Part shown: one piece after another, positions 9,890 to 18,528 of the stretch
Position numbering within the stretch: position 1 is the first letter of the stretch
Layout of the letters: each line of letters opens with the position of its first letter
DNA from: an uncultured Clostridia bacterium
GTDB lineage: Bacteria; Bacillota; Clostridia; Peptostreptococcales; Anaerovoracaceae
Assembly (NCBI GenBank): GCA_947302715.1
Contig: CAMYVY010000010.1
Coordinates: forward strand, 1 to 64,000
Length of the DNA: 64,000 nt
Reading direction: 5' to 3'
Made by a program: the position numbers and the translations under genes
The notes under the pieces: generated by a model
What the model was told of the DNA's origin: nothing
What the model saw: only the letters and a program-made list of their open reading frames with translations
Databases searched by the model: none

Positions 9890-10474
9890 GTGGAAATGAG
9901 TAAAGCAGAAACTATGCGCTACTCCGTGGATGAACTCCAGGAGGAGTTGAGACGAGAGCAGAGGAAAAAACAGTATAGCAGCACGACCAGAAATACATTC
10001 TATGTAATGATAGTAGTTGCCGCAGTGGCTATCTTGGTGGCTACGCTTTGGATGCCGGTGCTGAGGATTTACGGTACGTCGATGACGCCGACACTGGAAG
10101 AAGGAAACATCGTGCTTTCGCTTAGAGGAGCGGATTTCGAAACGGGAGACATCGTAGCCTTTTATTACGAGAACAAGCTTCTGGTGAAGCGTTGTATCGC
10201 AGGTCCGGGAGATTGGGTTGATATGAGTGAGGAAGGTGACGTCTTTGTTAATGGGGAGCAAATAAACGAACCATACATAGATGAAAAATCCTACGGTGAC
10301 GTTACGATAACCTTCCCCTATCAAGTTCCGGAAGGAAGATACTTCGTAATGGGTGACCACAGATCGACATCTGCGGACTCCAGGCTTGCCATAATTGGCT
10401 GCGTTGCAGAGGAACAAATCGTTGGGAAAATAGTGTTTAGGATAATGCCATTTGATGAAATGGGAAACATTTAG
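9890..10474 (+). CDS. lepB: Signal peptidase I (S26)
   Basis: Single TM, YGTSMTPTLEEGNIV (catalytic Ser), LLVKRCIAGPGDWV (catalytic Lys), GDHRSTSADSR. Confidence 0.92.
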   Translation: MEMSKAETMRYSVDELQEELRREQRKKQYSSTTRNTFYVMIVVAAVAILVATLWMPVLRIYGTSMTPTLEEGNIVLSLRGADFETGDIVAFYYENKLLVKRCIAGPGDWVDMSEEGDVFVNGEQINEPYIDEKSYGDVTITFPYQVPEGRYFVMGDHRSTSADSRLAIIGCVAEEQIVGKIVFRIMPFDEMGNI

Positions 10475-10555
10475 AACATCGACATCGTAGATAATTAAGC
10501 AGAAAACAAGATAAAGATCAAAATCGACATCGTAGATATAATATGTGCCATATAT

Positions 10556-10596
10556 AGAGACGGTTAATATATTAAAAACCGTCTCTAATTTATTTT
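10556..10596 (+). terminator. Rho-independent terminator
   Basis: AGAGACGGTT..AACCGTCTCT then T-rich. Confidence 0.75.
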
Positions 10597-10717
10597 TGTC
10601 AAAAAAAACAAAAAATACAGCTGCTTTTTGTTTTGTTACTTTTTCGACGAAAAAATGTTACCGAAACGCTACAAACGGCGAATTTTCAAGCCTTTTGGGC
10701 CTTGCTTCGAGAATAAA

Positions 10718-10735
10718 ATCATACTTTTGTACGAT
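10718..10735. promoter_or_regulatory. Candidate operator ATCATAC-TTTT-GTACGAT
   Basis: Imperfect inverted repeat (7-bp arms, 4-bp spacer) upstream of the giant surface protein; identical copy at 33733. Confidence 0.55.
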
Positions 10736-10960
10736 GTTGCAGAGCCTCTTCTAAAATAAACTCTACTTGTAAAATTAAACAAGGCCGTTAAGTGAGGGGG
10801 ATCACGCTGATGATTTATGGCCGTATGACAGACCATGGATTTGTAGACTTCCCCGAACTTTCGAGAAGCGTCCGTGGTTTTTGTTTAGAGTCATACAAGT
10901 TTTTGACATTGGATATTTTTTTGCTATATAAATTTGCTATATAAAGAGGGAGAACTTTAG

Positions 10961-13900
10961 ATGAGAACTGACCATCTCGAAAGAAGCGCGAGGACCATCA
11001 GCGCAAAGAAGAGGACGCATAAGCGGTGGATGAGAGTGGTGAGCACGCTTGCCGCTATTACCGTTTTTTGTACAACATATGCATTGATACTTCCCGCAAT
11101 TACAATCAGTGCAAATACATACTGCGGTTTGGATGAGCATGAACATACTGACGCTTGTTACGAGCGTCGGTTTATTTGTGGTTATGACGAAGAAGGAATT
11201 GTAGAAAAAAGTGTAGAAGGCGTAGCCGGAGATGCTGCGCCAACCATGGAAACAGAAACTCAAACCGTAACTGAAACTGTACTCGTAGATGCCGGTCACA
11301 TCCACGATGATTCTTGCTATGAAATAGAAAAAGTTCTCACATGTGAAAATACAGAAGAAGATCACGAGCACACTGATGCTTGCTACGAAGAAGTTAGAAC
11401 TCTCATCTGCGGTGAAGAGGAAAGAGAAGCCGTATACGAAGAGAGAGAAGTTGAGGCAGAGGCTGCACCTTTAGTGGCTGCTGTACCTGAAGTGGCTTTG
11501 GAAGAAGAACATGTACACACGGAAGAATGCTATGATAAAGTACTTGTCTGCGAGAAGCCGGAGCATAAACATACTGATGAATGCCGCGCCAACAAAGAGG
11601 CAGATTTAGAGACAGCTTCCATTTGGGAAAATACTCTTCCTGAAAAGTCCGAAATGAATGACGACTGGAAGAAGGACACGCTGCTTATTGCTCAGAGCCA
11701 GCTTGGATATAGAGAGTCCGAAGCCAATTTCATCGTGGTAGATGAAGAGCACAAGGGATATACACGTTATGGCGAAATGATGGGATCCCCATATGGCGAC
11801 TGGTGCGCCATGTTCCTGCAGTTCTCACTCCACTACGCCGGAGTAGACGTAAGAGCAATGGCAGGCAATCCTTCCGTGCCACTATGGATGGAGCAGGAAA
11901 TCGAAAATGAAAACTTCCATAAAGCAGATGACAAGGACTACGAACCGAAGTCAACCGACCTTATCTTCTTCGAATGGGAAGGAGACGAGTCACCTGACCA
12001 TATCGGTATCATTGAAGAAATAAAGAAGAACGATGATGGCAAGATTGAATCCATCATTACTATAGAAGGTAACTCCCAGAACGAAGTTCGCAAGAATTCT
12101 TACAAGGCCGACGACAAGCACATCTTCGGATTCGCCGAGATTCCGGACAAGATGACGGAAGAAGAACTTCAGGCACTGGTCGGTGACCGTGAAAAAGCAG
12201 CAGAGAAAAAAGCAGAAGCTATAGAGAAAGCTATGCACCTGTCGTTCGAACTTGAGCATGCAGAAGTTGAAGCTACCATTTATACGGACGACACATATCA
12301 AACAATAGCGGACGATGACGAGACTAAAATCTTTGTCACCGGAATGTTGCCGTATGCAAAAAGAATCGACACAGAAGATGCCGATAAAGAAGATGCCGCT
12401 GCTGAAGATGCCGACACAGAAGATGCCGATAAAGAAGAACCCTCCCCGGAACTTGCCGTAGAAGTAAAGGCATATCCAATAGAGATGGAAAGTCCAAGCG
12501 GCGCCAAGATGATTCTTTCCTATGACATCAAGATTCTCTACAAGGAAGAATTCAAGACTCTTGATACAGGGGACGAATTCCAGCCAACGGTTCCGGTAAG
12601 CGTTAGCTTTGAATCACCGCTTCTTACAGAAGACAAAAATAGTGGAACCCGATTCAACGTCTACCACACTACAGATGAAGGCGTAACAGAACTCGTAGCA
12701 GCAGAGAGCAGGATTTCACAAACATCAAAGGACGTTGAAGAAATGATTCCTGCGGAAGCAAAGACCAGTGATTTAACCGAAGAGGAAAAAGAATTAGCTG
12801 AAGCAACAAACACGTTGGACGAGCTCACGAATTCCATAGAGAATCGTTTTGAAAATGAAAACACATATGAGACACTAATCAGTGGACGTATGGAACTAAT
12901 CTCAAAAGAGTTGGCAGAGGCCATAGCAGGAAACTCTGTTAGCGCAAATCTCGGAGTGGATCAAACCGCTGAAACATATGAATCTGCGGAGATGGCTCAA
13001 GATGCTCCTCCTTTGATTGTAAAAAAGGATGAAGAGAATGTAAGAATTACATTTGAAGCCTCACATTTCTCTCCATACGGCGTATCCGCTGAAAAGCAGG
13101 GAGATTACGAGGATAGAACCGACGAAGCTGAAGTAACCAGCATACAGGTTCTTGAAGATGGAGCAACGGTCAATCCGCATCATGCTCACAAAAACCAGAC
13201 TGTCAAACTTACAATTTCCGCGCAAAAGAAAAAGGATTACAATTTTGGAGTAGGCGATTATTTCACAATTGCATTACCGGAAGAACTGGATTTCAGAGGA
13301 CTCGTCGGAAGCAACATCAATGCTGATGGAAACGGCGGATTCAAGGGTCTTGGTAAAATTTATTATAAGGACGGAAAACCATACCTCGACATTGAGATAA
13401 CCACAGTAGGAACGGAACCAAGTCTAGCTGTATTTGGTTTTGCCGCCAATGTACCTTTTGATTTCACTCGAAGCAGCGTTGTCCCGAATGCGAATCTCAA
13501 TATGACAGCAAAGTCCGATTACAGCGGCGCTACTCCGGCAACCACCAATGTTAGACTGAACAACTACAATGATGGCGTAAACCGTAATCTGACGAGCGAT
13601 GCTGAAGTAACAGGTATCGGTGTCTTTGGCATGAACCTGAGCTATAGCAGCATGGAAATGCAGAGATTGGAAAGAGGCGAAACTGATACCACATACACTT
13701 TAAGAGTGAATTTCAAGTGGAATGCAGGAGAGAGTGCCCCACATATTAAAGCGGGAGATTATATCGTAATAGATATGCCGGCGCCCGTAGATGGTTTTGT
13801 TTATAGGGATCCATTCGGCATGTCATTCCCCATCACCAAGATTGTAACCAATCCTGTAACCGGAGTAAAGGAAGAAGTTCAGATTGCTGATGCAGTATAT

Positions 13901-16900
13901 AATCCTGAAACAGGAAAAGCGACAATTACATTTAACGACAATGTAGGCACAAGTGGTGATGCAATCTATGCCGGCGGTTATTTCCCAATGAACGTAAGTT
14001 TCACAACTACAGGAATTAAGCGCCTTACAGCGACTACCGAGGGTAAGTCGGGCAAATCAACAAACATCAAAATTGGTCAGGAAAGTGTAGTTTCCGGAAC
14101 ATGGAAAGCGGCGGAGTATCCATACTATTATGAACTCAGTAGCTACACTGCCACCACAAAAAGGAATGGCAGCACGCATAAGTCGACTGGTATTACTACA
14201 TTCCTACTTTATCCTGCAGGCAATAAGCCTAACTGGAATAGTATTAGAGCTAATCAGCAGTGGTATAAGGCAGATGGAACAGATCCCTATGCAGTAGTAT
14301 ACTGTGCAGATCATGATACTGACTATGCTGTTTCCACATTTAACAAGTATCCTGTAATGCAGGCACCGAACACTAAGCTTGACGAGACGACCAAGAAAAA
14401 GATGTCCGGAATAGTTACTCACAGTTATCCATTCGTATCTGCTGCGGATATGTATAAGGCTTTAGGCTTAACATCGCTTACCCCTGACGAGGATGTTGCT
14501 ATGACTGCAGCTCAGCTGGCACTTTGGGATGTGATAAACAACCGTACTTTAACATCTGTTAGTCAGACGAGTCTCTCTACAACTGCAGCAGAGTATATGC
14601 TTAAGGCAAGACAGAAGACCTGGGGAAGACAGGACGACGTTTGGACAGTATATAATGCGCTTAAGTCTAAAGCACTGGATTTATATAATGATTCCGTATC
14701 TACAGCCAGCGACGATAATCCAATCACATTAGTAAAGGGATTTACGCAGATTGTTTCTCAGCAGGCGATTAATTCGGATGGTGACCAGGAATACTGGGTA
14801 CAGTTCAAGTTAAGCAGAAAAATTGAAGAGGATGAAAACCTTGATAGCTTTGTTCTCGCTGCTTCATCCTCCACACAAGATAAATATAAGACTGTAATCA
14901 CACAGGCTGACCTGGATGGTAACAGTGCCAATTTCCAGTGGATAGACAAGAATGCAAGCCAGCCAACATTCAAAGTAAGGGTAGTTGTTCCTGTTAATGA
15001 AACTCAGATCAACTTCAGCGGCAAGATTAATGGTGCAATAGTTGAGACTGTAACTCCGTATTATTACTATAACGGCCATAGTCAGTCTATGATTGGTGCT
15101 GAGAAGACCGATGACTTTGGTTGCTTCGAGTTGAATGACACGATTCCAATTGTACCGGACATCGCCATCAAAGAATACACAAAGCTTGTTGTTGAAAAGA
15201 AGTGGTACGATGCTGATGGTACAGAAATGACATCTGCTCCGAGTGGCATTAATTCGATTCAAGTACAGCTCTATAAGAATGGACGCCCCGAGGGCGAGCC
15301 TGTAACAATTACTCCGGGAACTGATGGCAAGTGGAGATATGAGTGGCCCGAATTACAAACCAAAGAAACAATCAATGGCGTCACTTATGTATACTCATAT
15401 TCTGTGAAGGAAGTTAACGTTCCTGCAGGATACCGTGTTGAGTATGATGAAGTGAAACTGGAGACTCATACTACTACAGGTGGAGGATACCGCTTTGTTA
15501 GAATGGAGAGCTTAAGTGAGCTGACTGACGCAGATAGAATGAATAGTGTAATTATTTACGCCCCAGGAAAAGGTTATTTAAGAGCCACAAATGCCGGCTT
15601 CTATTGGGATTCCACAAACGATATTCAAAATGCAACTGCGACACAGAATGGCTACTGGCCTTCGGAATATGATGATGCTATTTGGCGTTTTTCTAAGGTT
15701 AATGATGTTTATCAAGAGTATTTTGACTTATACCATCCGGCCACGAATAAATCTCTATATGATACAGGTCTAAGACCAAGACTGATGTCAAGCGATGACG
15801 CTCTGCGAGGTGATTTCAAGGTAGCAAAACTATATCCGACTTCAGGTAGCGAAGCAAGAATGATTAAATTCTACAACCGTGCTACAAGTCATATGGATTA
15901 TATTACGGGGCATGGAGCGACAGGTACAGGTGAACAGCTTGAGCTAATGACTTGGACGGATATCAACTCTGCGCTTAACTTCTACTTCTATTCGTGGAAG
16001 TATAGCGATACTAAGACTGAAACATATCTCCTTGCCGGAATAAACAATATAGCGGCAGGAAATACTGAGGTTGAGGTAGAGAAGAAGTGGCAGGATGAGA
16101 ATGGAAATCCAACTGACGTTCCAGTAGGAATTGATTCTATAACAGTTAAGTTACTCCAAAATGGACAGGAAGTAGATACGATAAATGGTGTAAGTGGAAC
16201 CCAAATCCTAAATGCAGGAAACAGCTGGAAATACAAATGGGAAAATCTGCCCGTATATGATGAAAACGGAGAGAAATACACATACCAGGTAATTGAAATT
16301 CAACCTGAAGGCTACGATCTTGTAGATATTTATGTCAATAAGGTTAAAACCAAGATAGGTGGCGGCAATTCATCTTCAGGAGAAGGTGGACCTGGAACAG
16401 GATCAACGGGTAGTGCACAGGGGACAGTGGGTCCAATCACAAATACTACAAACACGGTGCTGCAAGCTGCACAGACAGATCCGGACATTAGCAGGTCGAT
16501 TTCATTTACATCAAGCGATTATATTAACTACTCGGAGCACACTGGCAATCAAGTTCAGATTATTTCCAATCAAGGAGCATTGGCTTATGATGGAAGTAGC
16601 ATTAGATGGCAAACGAGAAAAACCGGACAAAGCAATAATAGTTATGACGATGTAAGGAAACAACTTTGGAAAGTCGTTTACTCTGGTAATCAAACAGGAT
16701 CCAGCGAGTATAATGGTTATTACTATAATCTACAGAATGTTTATGATCCAAACGTATATCTAAGCTATAATAGCAGTGAATACTTTACAGTGGGTTCTTC
16801 TGACGACTTGGGGTATTTTGGTAGTAGTAGCTCCTACAAAAATAGACTAATAGGTTACGTGGATGGCTGGAGATACTGGAATTACGGAAATATTAGTGGC

Positions 16901-17932
16901 GTTAATCGAGACTATTTTACTAGGTATAAGAGTAACGGCGGAAATATAACGTATCATAAGATAAACAGTAACTTGACTACGGGTTCGCATCCATATGTTC
17001 CAGGCGCTTCTGACAGTGTAACCTTCGGACTTTCTGGTACTGATCATACTATTGATACCTATGGAAGAGTTCTCTTTGATGCGGTAGGTGATGTTGCAAC
17101 AATTACTCAGAATGTATCATCATCCAATTCTCAGTACACTGTTACATACAATATAAGCGGTGATGCAGGAGTTATCAGTGTCGCGCAGGATGGAACAGTG
17201 ACGGCCTTAGCAGACGGCGATGCAACTGTAGTAGCAACTGTTAATACAGGAAACACTACACAGTCTAAAGCATATGCCTTTAGAGTATCGCTACCGGCAG
17301 CTGAGCCGGACCCTGAAGATGAAGGACCGGCTGACGATTCGGATGCGGCAGATGATGAATATGTATCCAAGTACGAATACAGATTCACAAACAGAAAATC
17401 TACATACATCTACGACGTTAAACTGCTAAAGGTAGCGAGCGAGAATAAACCGGTTAAAAGCATAGACGATGTAGAAGAGCAATACAAAGATATGTCCAAT
17501 AATCCGGCTAAATTCGAGCTCTATGTACAGTACGAAGATGAATGGGACCTTGTTAGAGAAGTAGAGGTAACCATGAACAGCAATAGAGAGGTTGCTTTAG
17601 ACAATCTCGAGGCCGGAAGAACATATAGGCTGGTTGAAATTGAGGCACCGGCAGGACGCAAGCTGTTAGAAGTACCCGTTGAATTTACAATCACTGCAGG
17701 ATCTGACGGGACAGGCTTTGTAACCTGGAATGGTTCACCGCTTAATATAACAGGACCTGCTCTGGGAGGAAATGCAGCAACTATTGTGATTCCGAATGAA
17801 AGAATCGAAAATGGTGTCGAGCTCCCACACACCGGTGGTATCGGAACCGTAATCTTCACAGTACTCGGTGTGGTCCTGGTAGTAGGTGCAGCACTTGCGC
17901 TTCTCCTAAGCAGGAGCAAGCGCCGGGACTGA
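10961..17932 (+). CDS. Giant LPxTG-type surface protein: Cys/His repeats, CHAP-like domain, putative thioester domain, Cna-B-like repeats
   Basis: Signal/TM near N-term; HEHTDACY/HIHDDSCY/HVHTEECY/HKHTDEC repeats; DWCAMF..PDHIGIIEE..IEGNSQ; YCADHDTDY..AAQLALW; Cna-B-like repeats; C-term LPHTGG + TM + SKRRD. Confidence 0.88.
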   Translation: MRTDHLERSARTISAKKRTHKRWMRVVSTLAAITVFCTTYALILPAITISANTYCGLDEHEHTDACYERRFICGYDEEGIVEKSVEGVAGDAAPTMETETQTVTETVLVDAGHIHDDSCYEIEKVLTCENTEEDHEHTDACYEEVRTLICGEEEREAVYEEREVEAEAAPLVAAVPEVALEEEHVHTEECYDKVLVCEKPEHKHTDECRANKEADLETASIWENTLPEKSEMNDDWKKDTLLIAQSQLGYRESEANFIVVDEEHKGYTRYGEMMGSPYGDWCAMFLQFSLHYAGVDVRAMAGNPSVPLWMEQEIENENFHKADDKDYEPKSTDLIFFEWEGDESPDHIGIIEEIKKNDDGKIESIITIEGNSQNEVRKNSYKADDKHIFGFAEIPDKMTEEELQALVGDREKAAEKKAEAIEKAMHLSFELEHAEVEATIYTDDTYQTIADDDETKIFVTGMLPYAKRIDTEDADKEDAAAEDADTEDADKEEPSPELAVEVKAYPIEMESPSGAKMILSYDIKILYKEEFKTLDTGDEFQPTVPVSVSFESPLLTEDKNSGTRFNVYHTTDEGVTELVAAESRISQTSKDVEEMIPAEAKTSDLTEEEKELAEATNTLDELTNSIENRFENENTYETLISGRMELISKELAEAIAGNSVSANLGVDQTAETYESAEMAQDAPPLIVKKDEENVRITFEASHFSPYGVSAEKQGDYEDRTDEAEVTSIQVLEDGATVNPHHAHKNQTVKLTISAQKKKDYNFGVGDYFTIALPEELDFRGLVGSNINADGNGGFKGLGKIYYKDGKPYLDIEITTVGTEPSLAVFGFAANVPFDFTRSSVVPNANLNMTAKSDYSGATPATTNVRLNNYNDGVNRNLTSDAEVTGIGVFGMNLSYSSMEMQRLERGETDTTYTLRVNFKWNAGESAPHIKAGDYIVIDMPAPVDGFVYRDPFGMSFPITKIVTNPVTGVKEEVQIADAVYNPETGKATITFNDNVGTSGDAIYAGGYFPMNVSFTTTGIKRLTATTEGKSGKSTNIKIGQESVVSGTWKAAEYPYYYELSSYTATTKRNGSTHKSTGITTFLLYPAGNKPNWNSIRANQQWYKADGTDPYAVVYCADHDTDYAVSTFNKYPVMQAPNTKLDETTKKKMSGIVTHSYPFVSAADMYKALGLTSLTPDEDVAMTAAQLALWDVINNRTLTSVSQTSLSTTAAEYMLKARQKTWGRQDDVWTVYNALKSKALDLYNDSVSTASDDNPITLVKGFTQIVSQQAINSDGDQEYWVQFKLSRKIEEDENLDSFVLAASSSTQDKYKTVITQADLDGNSANFQWIDKNASQPTFKVRVVVPVNETQINFSGKINGAIVETVTPYYYYNGHSQSMIGAEKTDDFGCFELNDTIPIVPDIAIKEYTKLVVEKKWYDADGTEMTSAPSGINSIQVQLYKNGRPEGEPVTITPGTDGKWRYEWPELQTKETINGVTYVYSYSVKEVNVPAGYRVEYDEVKLETHTTTGGGYRFVRMESLSELTDADRMNSVIIYAPGKGYLRATNAGFYWDSTNDIQNATATQNGYWPSEYDDAIWRFSKVNDVYQEYFDLYHPATNKSLYDTGLRPRLMSSDDALRGDFKVAKLYPTSGSEARMIKFYNRATSHMDYITGHGATGTGEQLELMTWTDINSALNFYFYSWKYSDTKTETYLLAGINNIAAGNTEVEVEKKWQDENGNPTDVPVGIDSITVKLLQNGQEVDTINGVSGTQILNAGNSWKYKWENLPVYDENGEKYTYQVIEIQPEGYDLVDIYVNKVKTKIGGGNSSSGEGGPGTGSTGSAQGTVGPITNTTNTVLQAAQTDPDISRSISFTSSDYINYSEHTGNQVQIISNQGALAYDGSSIRWQTRKTGQSNNSYDDVRKQLWKVVYSGNQTGSSEYNGYYYNLQNVYDPNVYLSYNSSEYFTVGSSDDLGYFGSSSSYKNRLIGYVDGWRYWNYGNISGVNRDYFTRYKSNGGNITYHKINSNLTTGSHPYVPGASDSVTFGLSGTDHTIDTYGRVLFDAVGDVATITQNVSSSNSQYTVTYNISGDAGVISVAQDGTVTALADGDATVVATVNTGNTTQSKAYAFRVSLPAAEPDPEDEGPADDSDAADDEYVSKYEYRFTNRKSTYIYDVKLLKVASENKPVKSIDDVEEQYKDMSNNPAKFELYVQYEDEWDLVREVEVTMNSNREVALDNLEAGRTYRLVEIEAPAGRKLLEVPVEFTITAGSDGTGFVTWNGSPLNITGPALGGNAATIVIPNERIENGVELPHTGGIGTVIFTVLGVVLVVGAALALLLSRSKRRD

Positions 17933-18015
17933 GCTAAAACCTAGCAGCATGCGCTGAAACAGGTAACAAAGTTCATATGCAGCCTAACAATGGCGGTAAT
18001 CCATATTAATAAATT

Positions 18016-18058
18016 GGGACGGTTTCCTTGACATCGGTCGAGGTAAACTGTCCCTTTT
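18016..18058 (+). terminator. Rho-independent terminator
   Basis: GGGACGGTTT..AAACTGTCCC followed by TTTTGTTGTTTTT. Confidence 0.7.
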
Positions 18059-18180
18059 GTTGTTTTTGATAGTTATTTCACCCCTTTTTTGTCTCTGTGA
18101 CTTAAGCGATATTTTTTTGCTACCAAAGTGTGATAAAAACGCTGAAAAATAGGGAATTGTGAAAACCAAAAAACAAAAAA

Positions 18181-18198
18181 ATCATACTTTTGGCTGAT
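18181..18198. promoter_or_regulatory. Degenerate copy of candidate operator (ATCATACTTTTGGCTGAT)
   Basis: Left arm and spacer identical to 10718 and 33733; right arm diverged. Confidence 0.4.
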
Positions 18199-18528
18199 GG
18201 GACGAAATAGGGGTTCTAATAGAATTTATGTATCACAAAGCTGGGTTTCAAAATGACTGTATAGTATGAGGGGGGAACTCACCTATATTGTGTAGCAATG
18301 ACGATTGCTGCGACGTAGATTTCTGCCCCTCCAGGTAGGTGCATTCAGGTAACGATTCCTGTACCCTCACCTGATATAAGGGCATTTTTTAATATAGATA
18401 CCGTTACATCAAGGCGTTTTAAGCGCATAAAGATAAGGAAACCATAAGGAAAGTAAATTAGAAACAAGAATAAACAAGTTAAAGAGAAGCAATAAAAGAG
18501 AAGCATTAAGAGAAGTGAGGATAAACAA

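Noticed and set aside
9398-10417. 339-aa antisense ORF
   Set aside because: Lies opposite the well-supported coiled-coil and lepB genes; composition looks like antisense translation.
10477-10537. Repeated ATCGACATCGTAGAT downstream of lepB
   Set aside because: Only two short copies; insufficient for a functional claim.
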